Source of the DNA: Natronosalvus hydrolyticus
GTDB taxonomy: Archaea; Halobacteriota; Halobacteria; Halobacteriales; Natrialbaceae
Direction: 5' to 3'
Assembly: GCA_025517525.1 (NCBI GenBank)
Contig: JAOPJZ010000008.1
Coordinates: 95,567 to 159,566 of the forward strand
DNA length: 64,000 nucleotides
The notes beneath the pieces were generated by a model, which saw only the letters and a list, made by a program, of their open reading frames with translations, was not told where the DNA came from and searched no databases. Positions 53,478 to 62,693 of this stretch are shown in pieces (the first letter of the stretch is position 1; every line of letters starts with the position of its first letter). Made by a program: the position numbers and the translations under genes.

Positions 53478-53601
53478 TCGGTTCCATCAACTCATTTTTA
53501 AAAACGCTTGTAAAGACCATCCCCCCAGTCGCCACCGCGATTGTGTAGGTACGGTACCCCCAAGGTGTCGATTGGCTCCCCCCAGAGCCCTCTCCGACAA
53601 G

Positions 53602-53629
53602 CCAGGTAACACGCATTCGTATTACCTGG
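53602..53629. terminator. 8-bp inverted repeat between convergent genes
   Basis: CCAGGTAA and TTACCTGG with a 12-nt loop, in the 223-bp gap between the acn stop (53477) and the regulator stop (53701). Placement suggests a two-sided terminator or transcript-end structure. Confidence 0.4.
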
Positions 53630-53700
53630 TGGTGTTCCGATACCCATCTCAAGGATTCATCACTGAGCTATTAATTATTGTGAGCAGCAGTGTTCTCAAT

Positions 53701-54642
53701 TCATTCTGACATGTCTTCGACTGTTTGTTCAGTTATATCGAGGCCGTCACTCGATCGGGAGATGTGCAAGCGGTGGTCGTCGCCATCGATCCTGAAACAG
53801 TAGGCGACGACCACCGGCTCGGTGTTGACGATACGTTCCTCGAGACGTCGAAGTACCTCGAGTCGGTAACTCCAGAGGCCGGCAGTCGGGCCGAGTCCGT
53901 GGCTACTGAAAAACGTCTGCAGTGACGGAGCTGCAAGCGCGTATTCGTACAGCGGGCCGAATCCGCCAGCTCCACAACTGTCACACCGCACCCGGCAGAC
54001 GGCCTCGCTCCGATTTGCTGCGAGGACGTCCGGGTGTGTTTCCGCCGTCATGAGCGCCAACTCCACGGGGGCATGACAGGACCGACATCGTCCGAACCGA
54101 CCCGCGGTGAACGAGCTGAGCATTGCCAGCACGCTGAGATCCAGTACCTCGCGGATGTCGGCCACCGTAGAACCCGCCTGGACGCGAACACGACTGAGAC
54201 TGCCCCCGCCGTGTGCCTCGCAGTCGAGACAGCGGACGGCAAGAATCTCGCGTTCGTACTCGGCCTCGAGTCGCCCAGTACAGAACGGACAGGCCTCCTC
54301 GAGACGGGTCGCTTCGATCGCCTGATAGTCGAACGCCGTGTGGCCCTCGATTGCGTGAAAGAGGCTGAACCCGAGTGGCGAGAGAACGTATCCGCTCGTC
54401 TCACCTGTCTCGTCTGTCACGACATGTACGATCTGTCCCTCGAGTTGCCTGAGGTGGTAATTGAAGTTCCCGACGTCCTCGACCCCGGCAGCCGCCCGCA
54501 GCTCGCTGAACGGCATCGGTACCTGAGAGCCGAGCATATACAACTCGATGTCGAACTCGGCCCACAGTGCCTCGAGGATGGCCATTCTGGTATCGTTACC
54601 CAGCAATTTGAACAGCGCGTCCTCGGTAATCGGGTCGTCCAT
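53701..54642 (-). CDS. ArsR-type winged-helix regulator with zinc-knuckle effector domain
   Basis: A 313-residue regulator. Residues 5-90 are an ArsR-like winged helix (ALFKLLGNDTRMAILEALW, FSELRAAAGVEDVGNFNYHL, GYVLSPLGFSLFHAIE). The remainder carries several CxxC pairs (CPFCTGRLEAEYE, CLDCEAHGGG, CRSCHAPVEL, CRVRCDSCGAGGFG), which could bind zinc and sense metal or redox state. It fits the group of haloarchaeal HTH proteins with DUF7351-like tails. ATG 54642 is chosen over 54657. Its targets are unknown; acn is convergent with it. Confidence 0.75.
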   Translation of the reverse strand: MDDPITEDALFKLLGNDTRMAILEALWAEFDIELYMLGSQVPMPFSELRAAAGVEDVGNFNYHLRQLEGQIVHVVTDETGETSGYVLSPLGFSLFHAIEGHTAFDYQAIEATRLEEACPFCTGRLEAEYEREILAVRCLDCEAHGGGSLSRVRVQAGSTVADIREVLDLSVLAMLSSFTAGRFGRCRSCHAPVELALMTAETHPDVLAANRSEAVCRVRCDSCGAGGFGPLYEYALAAPSLQTFFSSHGLGPTAGLWSYRLEVLRRLEERIVNTEPVVVAYCFRIDGDDHRLHISRSSDGLDITEQTVEDMSE

Positions 54643-55705
54643 GTAAGTCCAGACCACTATTGTTAGCTCATTTATGAGAAGCTATGGGTGACATAGGTAG
54701 GGCCACAGCTCGAAGATGGCGACTCGAGGCGCACTCGTCACAAAAGCACCCATCTGGGGGAGATGGGCGCCCCACAATGGTGGGAGAGGGGATGGCCTAC
54801 GAATACGCAGGCCACCCTATATCGATACAGGCGCATAATAGCTGTTGTTACTCGTCTATACACGGTAGGCGTCGCCGAGGTATGAAAACTGCCTCGAGTG
54901 AGTCGGGCGACCCCCCGGAAGCCCGTAATCGAGGCAAGTAACGTCCGGGAATCCGGCACGCAATCGACGACCACACGTCCCCCAACGTGTCGCCACCGAC
55001 GGGCCGATGGAAACTGAGTTTCGGGCAGGAATGCTGCCACAGGCTCATCAACCATCGACGTTCGTGGTACCGCTTCCCAGTAGTGACGTAGGTATAGCAC
55101 GACTTAACAGTTCTGTGTGCCAATGGGTTCGAAACGGCTCGAGTGTGATGTCCGGCGCGCTGCACTCAGCAATGGTGAGTTAAACGGACGAGGAGACTGC
55201 CTCTCGAGGGAGATTGGTTTCACTCGAGACCATCACAACTCCATGGCCGAAACGAGCGGTTTCGTCGGTATCCGTCCCGTCAACCGTCGTTTTACTGCTG
55301 CCTCGAGCGCGTGGCTGGTGGTCAACGGTGTCACTACAATATGGGGGAGGGGCCAACAGCCGGTCGTGTTCCCCATTCTGGGAGCACACCTATTGGGGGT
55401 GCCGCCAATCCGGGGGGATCGGCGGCCCTTTTCGACAGTCGCTGTACACCATCGGTCAATTTTTTGCTCGCGTTCATACGAGCTGCTTTCGTCGTTTCTC
55501 GATGCCGTTAGCTCGAGTCGAGACGGAACACGGAATTCCTCCAAGAGTCAACGAAACCCATCATACATCCAATCACAAGACTGTATCGTGGTAGGGAAAA
55601 GAATCGCATCAATAGGTCTCATAGTCAATGCAGTGCTCGAGTCACCCTAACCGGGATCAAACCACGTTAGCGAAAACGAGTGGTCACCTACTCGGAACTG
55701 GATTC
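54643..55705. other. 1-kb stretch without a convincing gene
   Basis: Several short frames are open on both strands but none has haloarchaeal protein composition or a recognisable domain. Runs of G (GGGGGAGATGGGCGCCCC near 54756, GGGGGGATCGGCGGCC near 55415) and many CTCGAG sites are present. It may be a decayed gene or long regulatory region of the surface cluster. Confidence 0.4.
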
Positions 55706-56152
55706 CTATTCACACTCGAGGTGGAACGATCGGTCGTTCGCCGTCACCTCAGCCGAGTCAGTTTCAGCGGTGATCGTCACCGTCACCTCACCGCTTGCGG
55801 TGCAGTTGGCCTCGAGGGTGTACGTATTGTCCTCGCCGGGTTTGAGTTCGGACTCGAGGTCGCTTTCAAAATCATCTTTATCGAATCCCTCGGGTGAATC
55901 CTCGAGTTCGATCGTGAGATCGGCTTCCTCACTGAACTGGTTGGTGATCTCCAATGTGTCGACGGGATCGCCCTCGGTTGCATTGAACTTCTCGCCGACT
56001 CCGTCAATTTTGAGGTAGGCCTCGTCATCATCGACGACAGAGATATCTATCGATCGGTCGGCCGCGAGCCCGCTAAACGCGCCGCTCGCCGTGACGAGCG
56101 CGACGACGGCGACTAACCCAACGGCGAGGCTGACGAGTTTCGTCCGATTCAT
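55706..56152 (-). CDS. Secreted protein with the GAFS-type surface-subunit N-terminus
   Basis: A 148-residue exported protein. The signal sequence is a long hydrophobic stretch (KLVSLAVGLVAVVALVTASG) with no twin Arg, followed by AFSGLAADRSIDISVVDDDEAYLKI. The pattern GAFSx(n)ADRSIxIxVxDDxxAYLxI is shared by the three larger proteins at 57.1-59.9 kb, so it is a fourth, smaller member. The mature part is acidic and beta-rich (LEITNQFSEEADLTIELED, SGEVTVTITAETDSAEVTA), ending in HLECE. It follows the membrane DUF7344 gene by 4 nt, in one operon with it. Confidence 0.7.
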   Translation of the reverse strand: MNRTKLVSLAVGLVAVVALVTASGAFSGLAADRSIDISVVDDDEAYLKIDGVGEKFNATEGDPVDTLEITNQFSEEADLTIELEDSPEGFDKDDFESDLESELKPGEDNTYTLEANCTASGEVTVTITAETDSAEVTANDRSFHLECE

Positions 56153-56156
56153 CGAT

Positions 56157-56747
56157 TTACTCGACCCCCGGTGGCTCACCACTGATACCGAGACGATTGC
56201 GCCGGGAGTAGTACCGATGTGCCAGCGCCGAGACGGCGAGCGTCACCACGACGAAGATTGTCCAGGCGGATATCGGGAGCATCGCAAACGGTGCTAACCC
56301 CATCGTTGCCCCGCCAAGGACGAGCGCGATGACGCCCGTCAGCCCGAGGTAGTAATCGCTCCAGGGTATCTCGCGCCCGCGAATGACGTCCATGTAGATT
56401 TCGACGTCCTCGAGCGCTTCGGTCGGCTCGACGGTTCCACGGTCGCTGTTGTAGTCGACGACCCCCGATTTGTCCATCTTCGGCAGGTGCGATTGCTGGA
56501 GTGCCGTATAGACCCGTTTCCGGTCCTTGCTCGAGACCTCCTCGAGTGCGTTGCCGTCCTCCCAGGCGGCGATCTCCTGTGAGAGCGTCCCGATATCGAG
56601 TGGTTGGCCCTCGCGCATGAGTGCGTGGAGAATGTGCCGTCGCCGCTGATTCGCGAGGAGTTCGAACAGTTCGTCCTCCGAGAGTGTTGTCGAAGTCGGT
56701 ACTTGTCGCTCACGTCCCCCCAAGGACGTCCCGCTTGCGGTCCCCAT
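56157..56747 (-). CDS. DUF7344 regulator with two C-terminal membrane helices
   Basis: A 196-residue protein. Residues 25-125 are a DUF7344 winged helix (LFELLANQRRRHILHALMRE, IGTLSQEIAAWEDGNALEE, VYTALQQSHLPKMDKSGVVD). Two membrane helices follow (YLGLTGVIALVLGGATMGL, ISAWTIFVVVTLAVSALAH). A membrane-bound DNA-binding regulator of this type could link envelope state to transcription of the surface genes. ATG 56747. It is divergent from the surface cluster at 57082 and leads the operon with the secreted protein at 55706-56152. Confidence 0.8.
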   Translation of the reverse strand: MGTASGTSLGGRERQVPTSTTLSEDELFELLANQRRRHILHALMREGQPLDIGTLSQEIAAWEDGNALEEVSSKDRKRVYTALQQSHLPKMDKSGVVDYNSDRGTVEPTEALEDVEIYMDVIRGREIPWSDYYLGLTGVIALVLGGATMGLAPFAMLPISAWTIFVVVTLAVSALAHRYYSRRNRLGISGEPPGVE

Positions 56748-57081
56748 TACCAGTGGCTATTCGATGGTAGTGTATTAAATCCTCTGATCAGTCATCCCTC
56801 CTTACATATTCGCCGGTGAAAATAGTCCCGGAACGGGGTTCAGATACAGACTTCGGAAAACGGACTTCTCGAGGCCTCTGTAACCGGTCAATCACGGTAA
56901 TACCGTTCATTCATAGGTTTCAAGTGCCGGTTTCGGGCGTTCCAAGCGGCCCAATACCGGTACGTGAGTGTCGTTGACCGAGAGTCAACTCCCGTGAGTA
57001 GGGAGTCAATTCCCGTATTACAATACCCCTGCTGGCGAGTGGTTGACTCGAGTCCCTTAGGGGGGACCGGTGACAAACGAT
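56748..57081. promoter_or_regulatory. Divergent promoter region of the surface cluster
   Basis: About 330 bp between the divergent DUF7344 and secreted-protein genes. It contains paired direct elements: GAGTCAACTCCCGT at 56990 and GAGTCAATTCCCGT at 57005, plus GAGTGGTTGACTCGAG at 57037. The near-repeats 15 bp apart are candidate regulator sites. Confidence 0.4.
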
Positions 57082-57705
57082 ATGCAACGACGCAAATTCG
57101 TAATTGGAATGGGCGCATTGGCTTCAGGAACAGCGGCTGCGGTTGGGAGTGGAGCGTTCTCGAGTGTCTCCGCAGATCGTTCACTGTCTGTGAACGTAGC
57201 AGATGACTCTGAAGCGTTTTTAGCAATCAAAGAAGGAGGAGCAAACCCAGAATACGTTGATTTTGACGGGGAAGGTCGTTTCGAAATTAATATCGACGAA
57301 AATACAGATGCAACCGGAGCAGGTGTGAACCCTGACTCGTATACGATTATTCGAGATGCCTTCGAAATCCACAATCAGGGTACGCAAGAAGTTCAAGTCT
57401 GGATGGAAAGCGTGCCGGAAGATACGGTTGCCCTCGGTTTCGATTCGACGTACTACGACGGAGATGGTAATACGCGAGATGAAGAGGATTATGGAGACGC
57501 TTCGACCGATATAAACGTTGGTTCCGAGAGTCTGAACGACCAGGGACCCGATCCTGCTGAGAACTGGGAAGTCGATCATCGGATTCTTGTTCCAGAAGGC
57601 GAGGCACTACTTGAGGGGTATATCCTCGTGCGTGGCGATGTAACTGACATTGACGAAGATGTGACGGTCGTTGCGAAGACGGAAAACGAGATTGAGAACT
57701 ACTGA
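57082..57705 (+). CDS. Secreted surface protein, DUF1102-like, Tat signal
   Basis: A 207-residue exported protein. The signal has twin Arg (QRRKFVIGMGALASGTAAAV) and then GSGAFSSVSADRSLSVNVAD, DSEAFLAIKEGG. The mature part is acidic and beta-rich, with FEIHNQGTQEVQVWMESVPE and a late ILVPEGEALLEGYILVRG. It matches the DUF1102-like haloarchaeal surface family, which I infer to be related in organisation to TasA/archaeal bundling-pilus subunits. ATG 57082 places the Arg pair correctly. First gene of a four-gene plus-strand run; the next gene starts 11 nt after its stop. Confidence 0.75.
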   Translation: MQRRKFVIGMGALASGTAAAVGSGAFSSVSADRSLSVNVADDSEAFLAIKEGGANPEYVDFDGEGRFEINIDENTDATGAGVNPDSYTIIRDAFEIHNQGTQEVQVWMESVPEDTVALGFDSTYYDGDGNTRDEEDYGDASTDINVGSESLNDQGPDPAENWEVDHRILVPEGEALLEGYILVRGDVTDIDEDVTVVAKTENEIENY

Positions 57706-57715
57706 ATATACATCA

Positions 57716-58261
57716 ATGAACCGACGAACCGCAATACTTGGAGTTGGAAGCATTGCAATAGGGAGTACGGCGGTTCTCGGCTCGGGAGCGTTCAGCAGTG
57801 TTGATGCTCAGCGTTCGATCTCAATCAATGTGGCTGATGATTCGATTGCATATCTGGCAATCGAGGTTCTGAATGATGATATCGCATCAGTCAGTGATGA
57901 CGTGCTACAATTAACTGTTGATGAACAGCTCTCAGAAACGGGAGGGAAAGGTGTAGGTGTCGACTCTGAATACAAGTTCCGTAATGTATTCAGTGTCACT
58001 AATCAGGGGACGAACCCAGTTGTTTTGTACGGTGATGAGGATGGAAATACCGAACCATACGTACAATTATTATCAGGTGATACAGAACTCACAAAATCGT
58101 ATGCAGCAGATGAAACATCACGTGATACCATCTCACCAGGGCAGACATCTGATCCACTTTCGATAGCAATTGGAACCGGTACGCTTGACCGAAAAGAACA
58201 CAGTATTGATTTCACAATTACCGCTGCTACTGAAGAAGAGTTAGACACTCACGGCCCTTGA
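57716..58261 (+). CDS. Secreted surface protein, DUF1102-like, Tat signal
   Basis: A 181-residue exported protein. It begins NRRTAILGVGSIAIGSTAVL and GSGAFSSVDAQRSISINVAD, DSIAYLAIEVL, close to the preceding gene at the N-terminus but divergent afterwards (FRNVFSVTNQGTNPVVLYGD, ISPGQTSDPLSIAIGTGTLD). Twin Arg at residues 3-4. The two genes are adjacent paralogues, 11 nt apart. A probable partner or alternate subunit of the same extracellular structure. Confidence 0.75.
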   Translation: MNRRTAILGVGSIAIGSTAVLGSGAFSSVDAQRSISINVADDSIAYLAIEVLNDDIASVSDDVLQLTVDEQLSETGGKGVGVDSEYKFRNVFSVTNQGTNPVVLYGDEDGNTEPYVQLLSGDTELTKSYAADETSRDTISPGQTSDPLSIAIGTGTLDRKEHSIDFTITAATEEELDTHGP

Positions 58262-58286
58262 TAATTGTGAGTCTGCTTAGTTGCTG

Positions 58287-59867
58287 ATGAAAATACCTCA
58301 AGTCGGGATCGCACTCGTACTCGCCCTCATTTTATTAGTGGCGATACCAACTGGTGCCACCGTTCTGCAAGACGCAATTACCGACGAGAGTGAAGACAAC
58401 CTTGCCGGAGAAATAGTCGCTGCACCATCTGAAAGCGAAAACGGCGCATACGCGTTCATCGATAACGATACCGACGAACTGGTGGTCGACCTCTCGGCGA
58501 GTAACGACAACGTAGAAGGGAGTGGGGTCTCACAGGCGGCGTTAACCGGTGTTTCTGACGTATTCACGCTCACGTACACGGGCGAAGACTTCGCACAGGT
58601 GTGGCTCGAGCACGATTCCAACCACGTTACCTTCTACGACACCAGTGGCGAATCCATCGAGGGGCAAGCAAACAATATGACCCTCGAGCACAACGAAACC
58701 GTCCACATCGGCTTCTCGGTTGACACCCGCGAAAGCGACCTCGAGGCAGGCGATATGCTCATCGACTCCATCGAGATCAACGCACAGGTGCCCGAGGAAG
58801 AAGACGACGATGGCCCCGGGTTCATCCCCGCACCACCATCACCACCTGCCGATCCGGATCCGCCGGAAGATCCGCCCGAAGACCCTGACCCGCCAGGCCA
58901 GCCGCCGATCGACCTCATCGTCGGTCCCGGTGAGCGGACGGCGGCCATCGAAAACATCCCGGCCAAAGTCCCGGTCGACGTCCCGTTCGAGGCCCTGTCG
59001 ATCGGCGAGTTCGTCACCCTCGAGGAAGCCGAAGTCACCTTTGCCGACGACGGTGACGCCGAAGTCACCGTTCTCGGTGAAGATGCCCTCGAAACCGACG
59101 GCGAACCGCTGGCCGACGAAAACGCGACCAGCGGCATCGGGGAGTTCGAGATTACGGACACGCCTGACTCCGACCGGGTCGAGTCGGTCACCTACACGCT
59201 CGGCGTCGACCGAAGCTACCTCGAGAGCGAGGATATCGACACTGACGCCCTCGTGCTCTACCGGCAAGCCGACGACGGCAGCAAGTGGGACCCGCTCACT
59301 ACGACCGTCTTCGAGGAGACTGACGACCAGGTGGTTCTCGAGGCGACCTACGACGGGTTCTCCCGGTACGCGCTGGGGGTCGACCAGGCCGTCTTCACCG
59401 TCGAGGACGTGACCGCCGAACCGTCGATCGTGACGGTCAGGGAGTCGACGACGCTCGAGACGACCATCACGAACACCGGCGAGGAAGCCGGGACGTTCGA
59501 AACCGAGATCGTCGTCGAGGAGACGGTCATCGACACGGTGACGGTCACCCTCGAGCCGGGCGAATCCGAAACGGTGGCCACGGAGTACACCACGACGGGC
59601 ACCGGCTCCTACGAGATCATCGTCGACGGCCAGGTGGAAGCGACGATACTGGTCGAACCGCCGGCGGAAGATCCGCCGAGCGACGACACGGTCGAAACCG
59701 ACGACCTGGACGAACTCGACGAGCCGACGGAGGAGCCGGGCGGCTTCGGCGTGCTGGAAATCGGTGGCATCCTGGTGTTGCTGGTGTTGCTCACCATGGG
59801 GCTGTGGGGCTACCGAAACCGCGAACAGCTGCCATCTCGAGAGGACTTTTTCGCCGGTCGAGTGTAG
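58287..59867 (+). CDS. Large secreted or membrane-anchored surface protein with Pro-rich stalk and C-terminal helix
   Basis: A 526-residue protein with an N-terminal signal (VGIALVLALILLVAIPTGATV), a domain like the preceding subunits (GAYAFIDNDTDELVVDLSA), a proline-rich stalk (PPSPPADPDPPEDPPEDPDP), then a domain with FVTLEEAEVTFADDGDAEVT resembling PGF-pre-PGF modules and a CARDB-like domain (FTVEDVTAEPSIVTVREST, LEPGESETVATEYTTTGTG). An acidic stretch and C-terminal helix (LEIGGILVLLVLLTMGLWG) end in a basic tail. ATG 58287. It may anchor the fibre proteins to the cell. It overlaps no gene and is 25 nt after the second subunit. Confidence 0.75.
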   Translation: MKIPQVGIALVLALILLVAIPTGATVLQDAITDESEDNLAGEIVAAPSESENGAYAFIDNDTDELVVDLSASNDNVEGSGVSQAALTGVSDVFTLTYTGEDFAQVWLEHDSNHVTFYDTSGESIEGQANNMTLEHNETVHIGFSVDTRESDLEAGDMLIDSIEINAQVPEEEDDDGPGFIPAPPSPPADPDPPEDPPEDPDPPGQPPIDLIVGPGERTAAIENIPAKVPVDVPFEALSIGEFVTLEEAEVTFADDGDAEVTVLGEDALETDGEPLADENATSGIGEFEITDTPDSDRVESVTYTLGVDRSYLESEDIDTDALVLYRQADDGSKWDPLTTTVFEETDDQVVLEATYDGFSRYALGVDQAVFTVEDVTAEPSIVTVRESTTLETTITNTGEEAGTFETEIVVEETVIDTVTVTLEPGESETVATEYTTTGTGSYEIIVDGQVEATILVEPPAEDPPSDDTVETDDLDELDEPTEEPGGFGVLEIGGILVLLVLLTMGLWGYRNREQLPSREDFFAGRV

Positions 59868-60464
59868 TCCACACCCGGGCGAGTGGACACACGCAGCCGG
59901 AGAATCGGGTTGCAGGCGCCGACAGGCGAAACCGTGGTGCCGACGGCAATATCCCCGAGTTGAGTGTTTTCGAGGGTGAGTGTATTCGCTCGTGTTCCCC
60001 AGTTCAAGCGCCCATTGCAAGCGAACGATGAAGCGATCAGACGGCGACCTGATATTACTACACAATCACTATTCAGTGGATATCGTGGTTGTAGTAAAGT
60101 GTTGACCTTTTCTCATCTCGAGCGACAAACTCGTTCATACACGACTCACGGTTCGACTCGAGTTTCGATACGCAGACCGACTCGTACCCTGTAAACGTAC
60201 AGACGTATTTACAGAAACGAGACGAACGTCCATCCGTACGCGAGCTATCGGTCGTTCGGACGCACACGCTGCCTACACCGATCCCCCCATCCCCCAACCG
60301 ATCACCGTCCCCCGTGGGTAGTCGACGAACACCGATGACTGGCGATGCCGCGGGCCGTGCATCCCTTTCAACTGCACAACGCACACGTCAGCCACTCGTC
60401 TCGAGTGTGACGTGACACACCACCGTGTCATCCAACGCGCAGGTAACGGGATGGGGACCACCTC
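59868..60464. other. 600-bp gap inside the surface cluster
   Basis: No convincing gene on either strand; short frames lack protein character. It likely holds the promoter of the rhomboid-signal peptidase-DUF5305 operon. No strong repeat seen. Confidence 0.4.
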
Positions 60465-61361
60465 ATGTCATACCCAGGTCCCAAACCCCGTACCGCTGCC
60501 GAACGGCCGTTTCTCGAGCGAACGCGACGGAAAGTGCGAGCCCTCGACCTGGCACTCTTGTTCGCTATTCCCGCCCTGCTGGTGCTGGTCTATGCGCTTC
60601 CCGAAGCGTTCAGGGACGAGTTCGTATTGTACTATCTCGAGCCAACGCTGCTGACGGCGTTTGCGTCCCACTTCGTTCACCTCGAGGCGACACACCTGCT
60701 GGCAAACCTGCTCGGGTACGGGCTGCTTGCTGGAGTGGGGTATCTGCTGGCGGTGCATGGCAACTGTCGACGCTTTTTCCTCTCGGCACTGCTGGTTATC
60801 ATCCTCGTGTTTCCACTGGTGCTGTCGGTGCTCAACCTCGCGGTGCCACGAAACGCCGTCTCCTATGGCTTTTCGGGCGTGAACATGGCTCTCCTCGGGT
60901 TGTTGCCGCTGGTACTCGGTGAGTATCTCAGAGCGACGTTCACGCCGACCCTCGAGCGACGACACGTCGGACTGGCCTACTTCGTGGCGACGGCGATCAT
61001 CGCACTCATCGCCGTTCCCATCGCCCTGTCGACGGTCGCCCTGGCGACCACCTCTGTCGGGATCGCTGGCCTGTACGCACACGGATTGTTGCAGCGACAC
61101 TGGCAGCTTCGCCGGCTGGGTCGGGAAATCCTCGAGCGACCGGGCTACGGGGAACTCGCGCTGGCGGGAGGCGTGGTCTTCGTCTCGTATCTGTTCGTTG
61201 CGTTTCCCGCCGACGTGGTGTACGGGACGGCAGTCTTGAACATCTACGTGCACTTTCTGGGCTACTCGCTGGGATTCATCGGCCCGTACCTGGTGCTCGA
61301 GGCCGGCACGTACGACCGGCCGTCTGACCCCCTCAATACCGCTTCCTCCTCCCGGTCCTGA
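60465..61361 (+). CDS. Rhomboid-family intramembrane serine protease
   Basis: A 298-residue membrane protein with about seven helices. The catalytic serine lies in AVSYGFSGVNMALLG (GxSG), the second catalytic residue in YVHFLGYSLGFI, and the HLEATHLLANLLGY loop gives the conserved His-Asn context of rhomboids. It probably cuts membrane-anchored proteins within the bilayer; the anchored surface protein upstream is a natural candidate substrate. ATG 60465. The signal peptidase gene follows after 47 nt, so both likely share a transcript. Confidence 0.78.
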   Translation: MSYPGPKPRTAAERPFLERTRRKVRALDLALLFAIPALLVLVYALPEAFRDEFVLYYLEPTLLTAFASHFVHLEATHLLANLLGYGLLAGVGYLLAVHGNCRRFFLSALLVIILVFPLVLSVLNLAVPRNAVSYGFSGVNMALLGLLPLVLGEYLRATFTPTLERRHVGLAYFVATAIIALIAVPIALSTVALATTSVGIAGLYAHGLLQRHWQLRRLGREILERPGYGELALAGGVVFVSYLFVAFPADVVYGTAVLNIYVHFLGYSLGFIGPYLVLEAGTYDRPSDPLNTASSSRS

Positions 61362-61408
61362 CCGGAACACCTGCAGTTAAGACCGTGGAGACGTGATACA
61401 CGGTCGTC

Positions 61409-62563
61409 ATGAGTGAGGGGTGGATCAGTCGGGGGCTACAGTTACTCGTCGCTGTGGCTATCATCGCCTTGCTCGCCGGCCACCTTCTCGGCCAACCCGT
61501 GTTACTTGGCTACGTTGAAACCGGAAGCATGGAACCGACGCTCGAGCCCGGTGACGGATTCGTCGCCGTTCCATCGGTCGTCGCGAGCGATCCCGAACCG
61601 GGCGACGTCGTCGTCTTCGATGCCCAGGAGATCGAGGGTGGCGGACTGACGACACATCGAATCGTCGACGAACGGCCCGACGGCTACGTGACCCAGGGAG
61701 ACGCCAACCCGTTTACCGATCAGGATGGCGGTGAGCCACCGGTTCAGCACGCCCAGATCGTCGCGACGGCCGCCCAGCCGACCGGCTCGGTGCTGACGAT
61801 ACCCGCGCTCGGAACCGTCGTCATGGCGATCAACGCCCTCTTCGAAGGGATTCAGACCTGGATGGCGTCGGCTCTCGGCTTACAATCCGCTCAGGGGACG
61901 ACGGGTGCAGCCTACGTCTTGCTCGGCATCTCGCTGGCCGCCTACGCCATCGAAACCGTTCGCGAGCGTCGCCAACAGGCACACGAGTCACGACTCGGTC
62001 GTGACAGCGAGGAAGTCCTCGATCCGAAACTCCTCTGTGGAGCGTTCGCCCTCATGGTGATGGTCGCCGCACTCGGAGCAATGGTCGTCCCCGCCGGCTC
62101 TCACTCCTACGACGTAGTCAGTGCGCAGTCACCCTCAGACCGGCCACTCGTCATCGAACAGGGCGAGACCGAACGAATCGACTATCCGGTCGGAAACAGC
62201 GGTTTCGTCCCCGTCCTGGTCGGCCTCGAGGGCGGAGATGGCGTAGCCGTCGAAGACGAACGGCTAGCCCTCGAGCAACGTGGTTCTGCAGAAACCGTAG
62301 TTGCGATAACGGCACCCGCAGAGACCGGCGCCTATCAGCGATACGTGACCGAGTATCGGTATCTGTACGTGTTACCGTCACCGGTGATCGGCGGGCTCGC
62401 ATCGATCAATCCCTGGCTCCCGGTGCTCGTCATTACGGGGCTCATGGGTGGCGTAACGTACGGAATCGGCCGACTCCTTATCGGCGATACGCCAGCACAG
62501 CGGCGGTCGAAAACAGGAAGACGGGACACACACGCACAGCGAAGTGATTATAACCAATGGTAG
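61409..62563 (+). CDS. Archaeal signal peptidase I with extra C-terminal domain
   Basis: A 384-residue signal peptidase. The N-terminal membrane anchor is followed by the catalytic Ser in YVETGSMEPTLEPGDGF, His in LTTHRIVDERPDGYVTQGD (the archaeal/ER-type replacement of Lys) and Asp in GDANPFTDQDGG. After a second membrane helix (YVLLGISLAAYAIETV) there is an unusual C-terminal region with a beta-rich outside domain (FVPVLVGLEGGDGVAVEDE) and more helices. Long for the family (usually 180-300). Next to secreted subunits it resembles SipW, the signal peptidase dedicated to TasA. ATG 61409. Confidence 0.88.
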   Translation: MSEGWISRGLQLLVAVAIIALLAGHLLGQPVLLGYVETGSMEPTLEPGDGFVAVPSVVASDPEPGDVVVFDAQEIEGGGLTTHRIVDERPDGYVTQGDANPFTDQDGGEPPVQHAQIVATAAQPTGSVLTIPALGTVVMAINALFEGIQTWMASALGLQSAQGTTGAAYVLLGISLAAYAIETVRERRQQAHESRLGRDSEEVLDPKLLCGAFALMVMVAALGAMVVPAGSHSYDVVSAQSPSDRPLVIEQGETERIDYPVGNSGFVPVLVGLEGGDGVAVEDERLALEQRGSAETVVAITAPAETGAYQRYVTEYRYLYVLPSPVIGGLASINPWLPVLVITGLMGGVTYGIGRLLIGDTPAQRRSKTGRRDTHAQRSDYNQW

Positions 62564-62693
62564 TTACGACAAACACACATGAACGGTGGCGACGGTGGGT
62601 GGCAATGACTCGAGCCACGGTGTGGAAAACGGTTGGAGGGGACGTACCGGTTCGACAGACGAGTGGCAACCATCGTCGGGGTGAGTGCTGACG

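Noticed and set aside
54684..55650. Several short plus- and minus-strand frames after the ArsR-type regulator
   Set aside because: No domain, poor composition and mutual overlap; treated as non-coding.
58839..60065. Open frame of 408 codons opposite the surface protein
   Set aside because: Arg/Asp/Gly-rich antisense of an acidic gene; no start context or domain.
60468..61370. Open frame of 300 codons opposite the rhomboid gene
   Set aside because: Antisense of a membrane protein gene; product is Gln/Arg-rich with no recognisable feature.
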